From contig NZ_JACRYT010000005.1 in NCBI RefSeq assembly GCF_014333425.1, positions 1-64,000 on the forward strand: a DNA stretch of 64,000 nucleotides, in the 5' to 3' direction. This DNA is from Zhenpiania hominis (GTDB lineage: Bacteria; Bacillota; Clostridia; Peptostreptococcales; Anaerovoracaceae). The notes beneath the pieces are model-generated. The model did no database searches, had not been told where the DNA came from, and was given only the letters and a program-made list of their open reading frames with translations. The position numbers and the translations under genes were made by a program. Each line of letters starts with the position of its first letter. The first letter of the stretch is position 1. This document shows positions 55,273 through 64,000 of this stretch, one piece after another.

Positions 55273-57159
55273 ATGGCAAAGAAACAGTTTAAAGCAGAAT
55301 CAAAACGGCTTTTGGATCTGATGATCAATTCCATCTACACCCATAAAGAGATTTTCCTCAGAGAGCTTATTTCCAATGCCAGCGATGCCATTGACAAATT
55401 ATATTACCGCAGCCTGACAGAGGGCAATACCGGACTTTCCAGGGATGATTTTTCCATCCGCCTTGAACCGGATAAAGAAGCTCGTACTCTGAAAATTATC
55501 GACAATGGCATGGGTATGACAAAAGAAGAACTGGAAAAGAATCTGGGAACCATCGCCAAGAGCGGCTCACTGGATTTTAAAACGGAAATGGAGAAAAAAG
55601 AAGACGTTGATATTATCGGACAATTCGGCGTCGGGTTTTATTCCGCTTTCATGGTAAGCGACAAAGTAACCGTTGTCAGCAAAGCCTATGGCGAGGATGT
55701 GGCTTACGAATGGGAATCCACGGGAGCGGATGGTTATACGATTAAAGATTGCGAAAAAGAAGGGAATGGAACAGAGATCACCCTTCTTTTAAAAGCGGAT
55801 ACTGAAGATGAGAACTATAGTCAGTATCTGGAAACTTACCAGATTAAAAATTTGATCAACAAATATTCCGACTACATCCGTTACCCGATCCAGATGATGG
55901 TCGAACATCAGAAATTAAAAGAGGGAACGGAAAACGAATACGAAACCTATTCGGAACTGGAAACCTTAAACAGTATGATTCCTCTGTGGAAGAAAAACAA
56001 GAGCGAACTGAAAGACGAGGATTACAACCAGTTCTATAAAGAAAAGTTTTATGATTTTACCGATCCCGCCAAGGTTATTCACACCAACGTGGAGGGAGTT
56101 GTCAGCTACACGGCGCTGCTGTTTATTCCGGGACAGGCTCCGTACAATTATTATACAAAGGAATTCGAAAAGGGTCTGCAGCTTTATTCTTCCGGCGTTC
56201 TGATTATGGAAAAATGCGCGGATCTGCTGCCGGATTATTTCAGCTTTGTAAGAGGGCTTGTGGACTCTCAGGATCTGTCTCTGAATATTTCCAGGGAAAT
56301 GCTGCAGCACGACCGTCAGCTGAAGGCGATTGCTCAGAGGCTGGAAAAGAAAATCAAGAGCGAGCTGCTTTCCATGCTGAATACGGATCGGGAAAAATAT
56401 GTGGAATTTTTCAAGAACTTCGGTCTGCAGCTGAAATTTGGCATGTACGATAAATTCGGAGCCAATAAAGACGCGGTCAAAGATCTGGTGATGTTCTACT
56501 CTTCCAGTGAAAAGGCGCTGGTAACCCTTTCTGAGTATGTATCCAGAATGAAGCCGGATCAGAAATACATCTACTTTGCCAGCGGTGAAAGCACGGATAA
56601 GATTGACAAGCTGCCGCAGACCGAGCTTCTGAAGGACAAGGGATATGAGATTCTCTACCTGACGGATGACGTGGATGAATTCGCGCTGCAGATGCTCCAT
56701 ACCTTTGAGGAAAAAGAATTCAAATCCGTTTCTTCCGATGATCTGGAAATCGAGGAAAGCAAGGAAGAAAAGGAAGCGGCGGAAAAACAGGCGGAGGAAA
56801 GCAAGGACATGCTGGAATGCATGAAGGAAGCCTTAGGCGACAAAGTGGCGGAAGTGCGTCTGTCTCAGAGGCTGAAGAGCCACCCGGTATGTCTGACCGC
56901 CAAGGGAGGCCTTTCCATTGAAATGGAAAAAGTGCTGAATTCTATGCCGGTGGATCAGAAGATCCAGGCGGAACGGGTGCTGGAAATCAACGCCAAACAT
57001 CCGATTCTGGAAACGCTGAACAAGGTTTACGGAGAAGACAAAGAAGCGGTTAAAAAATACGCGAAACTGCTGTATGATCAGGCGCTTCTGATTGAAGGGC
57101 TTCCGGTAGAAGATCCGGTGGCGTTCTCCAATGCGGTTTGCGAACTGATGACAAAATAA
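55273..57159 (+). CDS. htpG: molecular chaperone HtpG (Hsp90)
   Basis: This 628-aa Hsp90 has an N-terminal GHKL ATPase: [27 protein letters not shown], and [15 protein letters not shown]. The middle domain carries [18 protein letters not shown] and [11 protein letters not shown], with the catalytic Arg in that block, and a C-terminal dimer domain follows after a charged linker (about residues 490-520). It is controlled by a CIRCE operator 27 bp upstream of the ATG. A terminator follows at 57171-57206. Confidence 0.96.
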   Translation: MAKKQFKAESKRLLDLMINSIYTHKEIFLRELISNASDAIDKLYYRSLTEGNTGLSRDDFSIRLEPDKEARTLKIIDNGMGMTKEELEKNLGTIAKSGSLDFKTEMEKKEDVDIIGQFGVGFYSAFMVSDKVTVVSKAYGEDVAYEWESTGADGYTIKDCEKEGNGTEITLLLKADTEDENYSQYLETYQIKNLINKYSDYIRYPIQMMVEHQKLKEGTENEYETYSELETLNSMIPLWKKNKSELKDEDYNQFYKEKFYDFTDPAKVIHTNVEGVVSYTALLFIPGQAPYNYYTKEFEKGLQLYSSGVLIMEKCADLLPDYFSFVRGLVDSQDLSLNISREMLQHDRQLKAIAQRLEKKIKSELLSMLNTDREKYVEFFKNFGLQLKFGMYDKFGANKDAVKDLVMFYSSSEKALVTLSEYVSRMKPDQKYIYFASGESTDKIDKLPQTELLKDKGYEILYLTDDVDEFALQMLHTFEEKEFKSVSSDDLEIEESKEEKEAAEKQAEESKDMLECMKEALGDKVAEVRLSQRLKSHPVCLTAKGGLSIEMEKVLNSMPVDQKIQAERVLEINAKHPILETLNKVYGEDKEAVKKYAKLLYDQALLIEGLPVEDPVAFSNAVCELMTK

Positions 57160-57170
57160 AACAGACCGAA

Positions 57171-57206
57171 AACAGACCGAAAACGTTAATCGGTCTGTTT
57201 TTTTTT
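57171..57206 (+). terminator. intrinsic terminator after htpG
   Basis: aacagaccga (57171-57180) pairs with tcggtctgtt (57190-57199), then a run of T. A direct duplicate of acagaccgaaa lies just before it. Confidence 0.85.
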
Positions 57207-57271
57207 ATGCGGAGAGGGATACCGCATCTTTCAGAATATGCTATAATATAGCAAAATGAGGGGGACGTTTT

Positions 57272-58483
57272 ATGGAAATTTTATTTCTGGCCATAGTGGC
57301 AGTTTGTTATATCGCCTGCAATGTGTTTATCTGGAGCCGAGCGGTGCACTGGTTTCACTGCTTGCACAGCTTCCTGCGAAAACGCTGGTTTAAGCTGTTG
57401 TTTACGGTAGTTTACTGGATTTTCGCGGCGTCGCCGCTACTGTGTACGCTGTTTAAAGATGAGGCGGTAAAAGCGGTGGCAAAGCATATCAGTAATGTAT
57501 GGATCGGTTTCTTTATTTACGCGCTTATCTTTATGGTACTCTCCTTTTGTGTGACCTTTGTTCTAAAACATGCAAAAAAAAGAGACTGTCAGAGCGGGGC
57601 ATGGAGAAGGTTTATTGTCGTCCGAGGAGTGATAGTAGCTGTATGCATTGCGGCTTTCAGTACATATGGGATGTTTCACGCGGGGAACATAAAAGTAAGC
57701 GAATATCCTATTTCCATAGAGAAAAATTGTGGAGCAGGAGAGGAACTGCGAGTGGTGCTGGCGGCGGATATGCATATGGGGTATAGTGTCGGAGAAAAAC
57801 AGATCGAGAAAATGGTAGAAGCGATCAACCGCCAGAATCCGGATCTGGTGTGTCTGGCAGGAGATATTTTTGATAATGATTATGCTGCTGTGCAGAATCC
57901 GGAGCGTCTAATCGAGCTATACCGGTCGATAAAAAGCAGGTATGGCGTCTATGCCTGCTTTGGAAACCACGATGTAGCGGAAAAGCTGATTGGCGGATTT
58001 ACATTGCCTGCGGACGAAAGCCCGGTGAATGAAAAAGAAATGTACCGTTTTTTGCAAAGAGCGGGTGTTCAGCTGCTGGAGGATCAGAGTTTGCTGATTG
58101 ATGATTCCTTTTATTTGATTGGAAGGCGAGACTATTCCAAACCGGGAACGAAAACGGAACGTAGAGCATCTATTGAGCAGCTAACACAAAATTTGGATAA
58201 AAGTAAGCCGATCCTGCTTATGGATCACCAACCAAAAGAATTACAGGAAGACGCGGACGCAGGGGTGGATGCTGTATTTTCCGGCCATACCCATGATGGA
58301 CAGATCTTTCCGGGAAACCTCTTACTACCTCTCTTCTGGGAGAACGCCTGTGGATATTTAAAAAAAGAGGAGCTTCATTCGATTGTGACCTCCGGCGCTG
58401 GGGTATGGGGACCGGCCATGCGTGTGGGAACGGATAGTGAGATTGCGGTTATTGACATTTCCTTTACAGGCGAAAGGGAATGA
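57272..58483 (+). CDS. membrane-anchored metallophosphoesterase
   Basis: This 403-aa protein has about four hydrophobic helices in the first 150 residues, then a calcineurin-like phosphoesterase domain. Metal motifs in order: LAADMHMGY (D-x-H), LAGDIFDND (G-D-x-x-D), CFGNHD (G-N-H-D/E), MDHQP, and SGHTHDGQIF (G-H-x-H). This is the layout of YaeI/YkuE-like enzymes that act on membrane phospholipids or envelope phosphodiesters. The substrate is unknown. It stands alone after the htpG terminator. Confidence 0.88.
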   Translation: MEILFLAIVAVCYIACNVFIWSRAVHWFHCLHSFLRKRWFKLLFTVVYWIFAASPLLCTLFKDEAVKAVAKHISNVWIGFFIYALIFMVLSFCVTFVLKHAKKRDCQSGAWRRFIVVRGVIVAVCIAAFSTYGMFHAGNIKVSEYPISIEKNCGAGEELRVVLAADMHMGYSVGEKQIEKMVEAINRQNPDLVCLAGDIFDNDYAAVQNPERLIELYRSIKSRYGVYACFGNHDVAEKLIGGFTLPADESPVNEKEMYRFLQRAGVQLLEDQSLLIDDSFYLIGRRDYSKPGTKTERRASIEQLTQNLDKSKPILLMDHQPKELQEDADAGVDAVFSGHTHDGQIFPGNLLLPLFWENACGYLKKEELHSIVTSGAGVWGPAMRVGTDSEIAVIDISFTGERE

Positions 58484-58486
58484 GGT

Positions 58487-58729
58487 CTAATCTTCTGATT
58501 TAAAGATGATCATGTCTTCTCCGATTTTCACAATATTGTTCCAGGGGAGCTGAATCCACTGTTCGGAAGAGTGTTTGAAGGGACCTTTGCTGTGATAGCT
58601 GGGAATGAGAACCGCTTTGATAGTGCCGTCCTTTCGCTCAAAAAGCATTTCTGTATCCCAGAGTTGGCCGTGGCTGCAGCCTTTTGACAGATCGACGATT
58701 TCTTTGCTTCCAATTTCACTTAGTCGCAT
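58487..58729 (-). CDS. YlmC/YmxH-family sporulation protein
   Basis: This 80-aa PRC-barrel-like protein starts MRLSEIGSKEIVDLSKGCSHGQLWDTEMLF, the pattern of the YlmC/YmxH family found in endospore-forming Firmicutes. WIQLPWNNIVKIGEDMIIF closes the small beta barrel. The function is unknown beyond the sporulation association. GGAGGTCATT precedes the ATG. It is convergent with the phosphoesterase and divergent from tepA. Confidence 0.88.
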   Translation of the reverse strand: MRLSEIGSKEIVDLSKGCSHGQLWDTEMLFERKDGTIKAVLIPSYHSKGPFKHSSEQWIQLPWNNIVKIGEDMIIFKSED

Positions 58730-58787
58730 AATGACCTCCTGACAGGTAAATACTATTACCAGATTATATTAAGAAAGGGAGCGGATT

Positions 58788-59504
58788 ATGAGCAGAAACA
58801 AGGAAATAAGCGAAGAAAAGAATCTTCCTTCGGAGGAAGACAAGAACAAGGAACTGATTAAGGAGTTGGGCCTTCTTTCTGTGGGAACTGATTTTGAGAG
58901 TGACGTTCAGTATATCAATATTATTGGCAGTGTGGAAGGGCATATGGTACTTCCGGCGGATAATAAAACCACAAAGTACGAACATTTAATCCCCCAGCTT
59001 GTAGCAGTAGAGGAGAACCCTAAGCTGAAAGGTCTGTTGGTGATTCTCAATACCGTGGGAGGAGATGTAGAGGCGGGACTTGCACTCGCGGAAATGATTT
59101 CTACGCTTTCCAAACCAACGGTATCTTTAGTGCTGGGAGGGGGGCATAGTATTGGAATTCCTCTGGCAACCTCCACCGACTATTCCTTTATCGCGGAAAC
59201 CGCGACTATGACGCTTCACCCTATTCGTACAAACGGTCTTGTCATAACAGCGGAAACCACATTTGATTATCTGAGGAAAACGCAAGACAGGGTGATTCGC
59301 TTTATTGAAACTCATTCAAAGGCGGATCGGGAGACCATTACGAGACTGATGAATCGTACAGATAATATGCCAAATGATGTGGGGACAATTCTGTTCGGAC
59401 ATGAGGCGGTGGAAATCGGTATCATCGATGAAGTAGGAGGCTTGAGCCAGGCGCTGCAAAAGCTAAGGGGAATGTTTTCGAAAGAATCAGAAGAAAACAA
59501 TTGA
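58788..59504 (+). CDS. tepA: ClpP-like translocation-enhancing protein TepA
   Basis: This 238-aa ClpP-like serine protease fold protein of the TepA/YmfB group has a charged N-terminus (about 1-30). LVILNTVGGDVEAGLALAEMI is the ClpP oligomer strand, GGGHSIGIPLA contains the nucleophile Ser in a GxSxG context, and TMTLHPIRTNGL supplies the catalytic His. Bacillus TepA is linked with secretion and germination. AAAGGGAGCGG precedes the ATG. Confidence 0.88.
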   Translation: MSRNKEISEEKNLPSEEDKNKELIKELGLLSVGTDFESDVQYINIIGSVEGHMVLPADNKTTKYEHLIPQLVAVEENPKLKGLLVILNTVGGDVEAGLALAEMISTLSKPTVSLVLGGGHSIGIPLATSTDYSFIAETATMTLHPIRTNGLVITAETTFDYLRKTQDRVIRFIETHSKADRETITRLMNRTDNMPNDVGTILFGHEAVEIGIIDEVGGLSQALQKLRGMFSKESEENN

Positions 59505-59563
59505 CATATATTTACAGTTGTGATATTGTTAAAAAAAGGAAATTTAAAAGGGGGCAACTGTAA

Positions 59564-60664
59564 ATGGAAAATATAAAAATTGCGGTTATTACTCCGGATC
59601 GGGACTATGGCCGAGCTTTGGGGTTGGCGCTAGTAGATGTGTACAAAAATTTTACGGTGACTTTGTATCAAAGCGCACCGGTACATAATGAACTTACCGG
59701 TTATGATCTAATCTTAAATGATGGAGCCGAAGGCATTGGAGAGAGAATCGTCGGTCTTGTGGAAAAGCCATCTATGACAGATCAAGATTATGAGCAAAAA
59801 CGTTTTCTTTTGTATAAGTATGGAAATGTACGGCAGCTTGCCGCTGAACTTCTTTTTATTTACAGCCTTTTGACAGGCAGAAGAGCGCTGCCTATAAGGA
59901 ATCGCGACGTAAAATTAGTTGTGTTTTGCGCGGCAGAAGGCGGGATGGGATGCACCTCAGCGGCGATAGCTTTTGCGCGGGAACTGACTCGTTTTCATGG
60001 AAAGAAAGTTTTATATATCAGTTTGGAAGAAATGGAGTCGACATTAGAGTATATGGGGGCGTTTCCGGAGGGAAAAAGTATCAGCGAGTACCTGTATTAC
60101 TTGTTTCAGGAGAAAGAACGAAAACAGATTCCGTTTATTGAGAGTTTTCTGGTCTTTGATTGTTATGGCGTGGATTCGTTTCTTCCGTCACCTGGAAGAA
60201 ACGCGCTGCGAAGTCTTGACTCAGAAGAAATGCAGTATTTTATCAGTGCGGTTATGGATACCGATCGATATGACTTTTTAGTAATTGACGCAGGAAGCGG
60301 CATGGATAATAGTATTTTAAGCTGTTATGAGATGGCAGACAATATTTGTATGGTTGCAGAGTCAGAGAAATGCAGCTACAAGGAGGAACGATTTCTTGAG
60401 TATCTGATTTTTCTAAAAGGAGATAAAATTCTGGAGCGAATGGGGAAGTTAGTAAACCGCGTTTTTTGCGGAGGATTAAAAAAAGAGGAAGATAAAAAGA
60501 ATGAAGGCCAATATCAGGAAATTCTCAGGATTATATGCAGGCTAGAGTTGGATCCGGAAAGTTTTAGCGAGGAAAAAGGAGTTCGTCTTATTGCCCAGGA
60601 CGGCGCGTACGGAAGAGGTATAAAGAAGTTGGCCGAATCTGTTCTAAATAATGTGATTTTGTAA
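59564..60664 (+). CDS. CpaE/ParA-like protein with a degenerate P-loop
   Basis: This 366-aa protein has a receiver-like N-terminal domain (IAVITPDRDYGRALGLALVDVYKNFTVTLYQSAP, about 1-110) and then a ParA/MinD-like ATPase fold (about 118-366). The deviant Walker A, normally KGGxGKT/S, reads EGGMGCTS at about 123-130, losing both lysines. Other ParA features remain: LYISLEEMESTL, DFLVIDAGSGMDNSIL (switch II) and MVAESEKCSYKEERF. Such CpaE-like proteins localise Tad pilus or septal machinery, but no tad genes are adjacent. It may bind without hydrolysis, or be a pseudo-ATPase. A GGGGG site precedes the ATG. Confidence 0.72.
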   Translation: MENIKIAVITPDRDYGRALGLALVDVYKNFTVTLYQSAPVHNELTGYDLILNDGAEGIGERIVGLVEKPSMTDQDYEQKRFLLYKYGNVRQLAAELLFIYSLLTGRRALPIRNRDVKLVVFCAAEGGMGCTSAAIAFARELTRFHGKKVLYISLEEMESTLEYMGAFPEGKSISEYLYYLFQEKERKQIPFIESFLVFDCYGVDSFLPSPGRNALRSLDSEEMQYFISAVMDTDRYDFLVIDAGSGMDNSILSCYEMADNICMVAESEKCSYKEERFLEYLIFLKGDKILERMGKLVNRVFCGGLKKEEDKKNEGQYQEILRIICRLELDPESFSEEKGVRLIAQDGAYGRGIKKLAESVLNNVIL

Positions 60665-60680
60665 ACTATAAGCAATAGGA

Positions 60681-60715
60681 AAAGGATATGTGGAATATTC
60701 GCATATCCTTTTTCC
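60681..60715 (+). terminator. intrinsic terminator
   Basis: aaaggatatg (60681-60690) pairs with catatccttt (60702-60711), followed by a T-rich tract. It ends the CpaE-like gene just before the PHO box. Confidence 0.85.
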
Positions 60716-60721
60716 TTGGAT

Positions 60722-60749
60722 TTAACATGAAATTAACATTCCCTTAACA
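60722..60749 (+). promoter_or_regulatory. PHO box: three TTAACA repeats at 11-bp spacing
   Basis: TTAACA at 60722-60727, 60733-60738 and 60744-60749, each separated by 5 bp. This is the Gram-positive PhoP-binding arrangement. A TATAAT -10 lies at 60782-60787 with no good -35, fitting activator-dependent initiation. The target is the Na/Pi cotransporter, and the PhoP/PhoR genes lie downstream. Confidence 0.85.
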
Positions 60750-60824
60750 TAGACGGGCTTTCCTCACAGAATCTTAACTTCTATAATAAACTTGTCTAAT
60801 TATGTTAATAAAAGGAGAAATGTG

Positions 60825-62510
60825 ATGAATTCAGATGTATTCCAGATGGTGATTACCTTGCTGGGAGGTCTTGCGCTGTTCATTTACGGCATGAATTTAA
60901 TGAGCGACGGTCTTCAAAAAGCAGCAGGGGAGAAAATGCAGAAAGTTTTAGCGCTTCTCACGAAGAATCCTATATTGGGTGTACTTGCGGGGACGGTATG
61001 TACGGCTGTCTTGCAGAGCAGCAGCGCAACAACAGTAATGGTGCTGGGCTTTGTAAGCGCGGGTTTGATGAAGCTGCCTCAGGCAATTAGCATTATTCTA
61101 GGCGCAAATATCGGAACAACGATTACCGCACAGTTAATTGCCTTTCAGATTGGCGATTACGCATGGCTTTTTGTCGCGATTGGATTTATTCTGTATTTTT
61201 TTATAAAAAAAGAAATCATTACAAATATAGGACAGACTACTTTTGCGTTTGGTATGCTTTTTGTCGGTATTAATATTATGGGAGAGGCGATGAAGCCGTT
61301 GGCAAGTTCGCCGTTTTTTATTGATTTAATGATGCAGGTACAGGATATTCCGATTCTAGGCGTGCTGCTCGGAACAGGGATGACCGTGCTTGTACAGAGC
61401 AGCTCCGCAACGATTGCTGTTTTACAGAACCTGGCGTCAACGGCTGCTGCTGATGGAGTGAGCAGTATTATAGGGCTTACCGGAGCGCTTCCGATTCTGT
61501 TCGGAGATAATATTGGAACAACAATTACTGCGCTTCTGGCTTCCATAGGAGGAACCATAAACGCCAAACGGACGGCTGCTGCCCATATTATATTTAACAT
61601 AACGGGAACGTTTATTTTTATCTGGTTTATCCCACTGTACGCGGATTTTATTCAGTTTATTTCACCGAAAGGAGCGGAAGTAGATGTGATCGCCAGGCAG
61701 ATCGCGAATGCGCATATGTGCTTTAATCTGTTTAATACTCTGCTATGGCTTCCGTTTATTGGAATTTTAGTTAAAATTGTCACAAAAATTGTGCCGGGAA
61801 AGGATACGGACCGGCTGCCATCTGAACCGGTTTATCTGGACTACAATGTTTTGGAACGCCCCTTCGCGGCCATTCATTTGGCAATGAAAGAGTTGTCGAG
61901 GCTGGCGGGATTTGCTTCCCAGATGTTGGTCGCGGCTAAGAAGGCATTCCTGGGAAACAGCATTAATGAAGTAAAAAATGTTCTTGAACTGGAGAAATCC
62001 GTAAACGAATTGCAGAAAAAAATTGTCAGCTACATGGCTTCCATTTCTTCAACTGATACGGTAACGGAAAAGCAGGCGGCACAGCTTTCCGGTCTGATGC
62101 ATGTGGCGGCAGATATTGAACATGTAGGGGATTATTGTGAAAATATTGCAGTTTTCGCGGAAGAGAAAACGAAAAATAAGTATGAGTTTTCTGATGCGGC
62201 ATGCGCGGAGATTTATGAGTGTTTTGATCATGCGGCACGTATGCTGAGAGACAGTATAGAAGCTCTGGAAACAGGCGACTACCGGGTGGCTAAGGGAGTG
62301 AAAGAGCAGGAAGAGCAGCTGAATCATATAGAAGTTCTCTTAAGAAAGCAGCATATGAAACGGATCAGCGAGAAAAAATGTTCTCCGGAGTTTACTGTCA
62401 TTTATACAGATGTAATACATAATATTGAACGTATTGGCGATTGCTGCGATAATATTGCCAATGCGGTTCTGGATAATGTTAATTTTAAAGCTTCCGACAG
62501 CAGCAACTGA
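60825..62510 (+). CDS. Na+/phosphate cotransporter with C-terminal PhoU-like domain
   Basis: This 561-aa protein has two repeats of the PhoU-containing Na/Pi (NptA/SLC34-like) signature QSSSATT: AVLQSSSATTVMVLGF and LVQSSSATIAVLQNL, each followed by GANIGTT or GDNIGTT. About eight membrane helices occupy residues 1-310. The C-terminal third is a PhoU-like helical bundle (LNHIEVLLRKQHMKR, IERIGDCCDNIAN). ATG 60825 has AAAGGAG; the frame upstream is not used. It is probably induced on phosphate limitation through the PHO box. Confidence 0.93.
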   Translation: MNSDVFQMVITLLGGLALFIYGMNLMSDGLQKAAGEKMQKVLALLTKNPILGVLAGTVCTAVLQSSSATTVMVLGFVSAGLMKLPQAISIILGANIGTTITAQLIAFQIGDYAWLFVAIGFILYFFIKKEIITNIGQTTFAFGMLFVGINIMGEAMKPLASSPFFIDLMMQVQDIPILGVLLGTGMTVLVQSSSATIAVLQNLASTAAADGVSSIIGLTGALPILFGDNIGTTITALLASIGGTINAKRTAAAHIIFNITGTFIFIWFIPLYADFIQFISPKGAEVDVIARQIANAHMCFNLFNTLLWLPFIGILVKIVTKIVPGKDTDRLPSEPVYLDYNVLERPFAAIHLAMKELSRLAGFASQMLVAAKKAFLGNSINEVKNVLELEKSVNELQKKIVSYMASISSTDTVTEKQAAQLSGLMHVAADIEHVGDYCENIAVFAEEKTKNKYEFSDAACAEIYECFDHAARMLRDSIEALETGDYRVAKGVKEQEEQLNHIEVLLRKQHMKRISEKKCSPEFTVIYTDVIHNIERIGDCCDNIANAVLDNVNFKASDSSN

Positions 62511-62560
62511 ATTTGAAAAAAACACAAAATTATGATAAAATATTAGGGTGGTGGATAATC

Positions 62561-63250
62561 ATGAAAAAAATTCTCATTATTGAAGATGAACCGAATATTC
62601 GGGAACTGGTACTGTATAACCTGAAAGCCAATGGATATGAAGGCATTGAAGCGGAAGACGGTTATATGGGAATTACGATGGTACATAAGGAAAAGCCGGA
62701 TTTGATTCTTCTGGATATCATGCTTCCGGGTAAAAATGGATACGACATCTGCAAGGAATTGAGAGAAGAGGGGAATGAAACCCCGATTATTATGCTGACA
62801 GCTAAAAATGAGGAAATTGATAAAGTCCTCGGGCTGGAATTCGGCGCGGACGATTACATTTCAAAACCATTTGGAATTCGGGAATTGATGGCGAGAATTA
62901 AAGCAGTTCTGAGACGGTATGACAATACACATGACAATCTGCCGCCGGGTGAACATATTTTAAAGATCAATGATCTGGAAATCAATATTGAGAGACATCA
63001 GGTGAAAGTAGGAGAGCAGCTTGTGGATCTGACTTTGAAAGAGTTTGAGCTTCTTTGCTATCTGGCGGAAAACAGGGGGCATGTTTTAACTCGAGATCAG
63101 CTTTTAGACAAAGTCTGGGGGATCGAATATGCCGGAGAAACCAGAACAGTAGATGTGCATATCCGATATCTGCGTAAAAAATTGGGGCAGAGCGGGGATG
63201 AAGAAAAATATATTGAAACGATCAGAGGTAAAGGATATAAGATAAAATGA
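62561..63250 (+). CDS. phoP: PhoP/PhoB-type OmpR-family response regulator
   Basis: This 229-aa regulator has a receiver domain with acidic pocket IIEDE, phosphoacceptor Asp52 in LILLDIMLP, TAKNEEIDKVLG and SKPFG (Lys). The C-terminal winged helix carries LTLKEFELLCYLAENRGHVLTRDQLLDKVWG and TRTVDVHIRYLRKKL. ATG 62561 lies after GGTGGTGG; a 16-codon upstream extension is unlikely. It overlaps the kinase gene by 4 bp. Assignment to phosphate control follows from the adjacent PHO-box transporter. Confidence 0.92.
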   Translation: MKKILIIEDEPNIRELVLYNLKANGYEGIEAEDGYMGITMVHKEKPDLILLDIMLPGKNGYDICKELREEGNETPIIMLTAKNEEIDKVLGLEFGADDYISKPFGIRELMARIKAVLRRYDNTHDNLPPGEHILKINDLEINIERHQVKVGEQLVDLTLKEFELLCYLAENRGHVLTRDQLLDKVWGIEYAGETRTVDVHIRYLRKKLGQSGDEEKYIETIRGKGYKIK

Positions 63251-64000
63251 GAAATAAATTTATTCGAGCCGCAGGCGAAATTGTTCTGTTTAACCTGTTG
63301 GCGCTGTTTCTTGTTTACAGGCTGTTTATCGCATCGCGCATGGAAGCTGCGGGGTCCGTGGATGAAAGCATTTTTATTGTGAGGAGCGGACTGTGGATTT
63401 TTGTCGGGATCTATCTGATCGGTATGATTCTTTTAGGAATTCACATCTATCTCAATATGGTAAAACCTGTGGGCAGAGCTCATGAAGATCTGAAAAGGGC
63501 TGCGGAAGAAAGTAAACGGGCGGAGATGATCCGTAAAGAGTTTGTGGCAAATGTCAGCCATGAGCTGAAAACTCCCCTTACTTCCATATCTGGATTTATC
63601 GAGACTTTGCAGCAGGGCGCCGCGGAAGATCCGGAGATTCGAACCAGATTCATTGATATAATCGCAATTGAAACTTCCCGTTTAAAACGACTGATTGAAG
63701 ATTTACTGGTTTTATCAGACATTGAAAATCGAAAAGAGTCCGCGGATGTTCAGGAATTCAGCGCTAAGGAGGAAATTGAGAAAACGGTACAGACCCTGCA
63801 ACCGATTGCAGAAGACAAAAATGTAGAGTTAATAACCGGTTTTGATGAAGATGTTGTTATCTTGGGCAGTCCGGATCGCTTTCGCCAAATGATGGTAAAT
63901 CTGATCGAAAATGCAGTGAAGTATTCAGAAGAAGGCGGTCGCGTTTGGATTGAAGCAAGAAAACTGGATACAAAGGTTCAGGTTACAGTGAAAGATGAAG
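63247..64000 (+). CDS. phoR: PhoR-type sensor histidine kinase (5' part)
   Basis: The first 251 residues are present; the gene runs off the window. Two N-terminal transmembrane helices (about 10-26 and 45-66) flank a short extracytoplasmic loop. The dimerisation block EFVANVSHELKTPLTSISGF has the phosphorylated His105, and the start of the HATPase domain (VNLIENAVKYSEEGGRVWIE, N box) is visible. PAS or HAMP domains are not clear. Its ATG overlaps the phoP stop as ATGA. Confidence 0.9.
   Translation, partial: MRNKFIRAAGEIVLFNLLALFLVYRLFIASRMEAAGSVDESIFIVRSGLWIFVGIYLIGMILLGIHIYLNMVKPVGRAHEDLKRAAEESKRAEMIRKEFVANVSHELKTPLTSISGFIETLQQGAAEDPEIRTRFIDIIAIETSRLKRLIEDLLVLSDIENRKESADVQEFSAKEEIEKTVQTLQPIAEDKNVELITGFDEDVVILGSPDRFRQMMVNLIENAVKYSEEGGRVWIEARKLDTKVQVTVKDE

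Noticed and set aside
1..64000. CRISPR arrays, tRNA or rRNA genes
   Set aside because: No regularly spaced repeats, cloverleaf with TTCRA arm or rRNA core sequences were seen by eye; a covariance-model scan was not possible.

Overview
This window looks like chromosome from an anaerobic, low-to-moderate GC Firmicute of class Clostridia. The evidence is a glycyl-radical pyruvate formate-lyase behind a ZTP (pfl) riboswitch, a large 2-hydroxyacyl-CoA dehydratase activase-type protein, a YlmC/YmxH-type sporulation gene, the dgt-dnaG-rpoD-trmK-nif3 macromolecular-synthesis cluster, and a class A RNase P RNA. I would guess near Eubacteriales family XIII / Anaerovoracaceae, but the sequence alone does not prove this. 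No tRNA, rRNA or CRISPR array was seen.

Layout. 1-4.1 kb is accessory: the tail of a probable mobile-element gene cuts into a HigB-type toxin gene whose antitoxin is intact, followed by an Rh-type ammonium channel and an AT-rich Fic gene. 4.1-10.9 kb holds ychF-lgt-lipoprotein (minus strand), then sfsA, a Dam methylase/restriction enzyme pair and rarA. 10.9-13.2 kb is a decayed stretch with a broken sigma factor and an intact DUF4367 partner. 13.2-25 kb has a 1129-aa MacB-like ABC transporter, 5-FTHF cyclo-ligase, a cysteine-rich unknown protein, a BI-1 family protein, an M16 peptidase, dut, a shortened and split catalase-like gene and a DUF47-Pit phosphate pair. 24.1-30.1 kb is the primase/sigma cluster ending with rnpB.

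Right after rnpB lies a small island (30.09-31.22 kb) carrying a Uma2-type nuclease gene and closed by an 85-bp second copy of the rnpB 3' end. I read this as the footprint of an element that integrated at rnpB; it is the most unusual structure in the window. 31.3-39.3 kb has an MTA/SAH nucleosidase, a radical SAM / CobW-like GTPase / DUF5714 module of unknown product, a split ChrA pair with a divergent LysR regulator, and an ABC-class ATPase. 39.4-42.4 kb has a RelB antitoxin with a YoeB toxin broken by a TGG-to-TGA change, then riboswitch-pfl. 42.4-49.8 kb has a MATE pump, a Cys-rich protein, the giant activase and yebC. 49.8-52.5 kb is AT-rich accessory DNA with an AbiH phage-defence gene and remnants. 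52.5-64 kb has a DUF2520 dehydrogenase with panB-panC (probable pantoate pathway), htpG under a perfect CIRCE operator, a metallophosphoesterase, ylmC, tepA, a CpaE-like protein with a degenerate P-loop, and a phosphate module: Na/Pi cotransporter with three perfect 11-bp-spaced PHO-box repeats followed by phoP-phoR (phoR runs off the window).

A recurring theme is loss of the active partner with retention of its antagonist: HigB truncated but HigA intact, YoeB nonsense-mutated but RelB intact, sigma factor broken but the DUF4367 protein intact.
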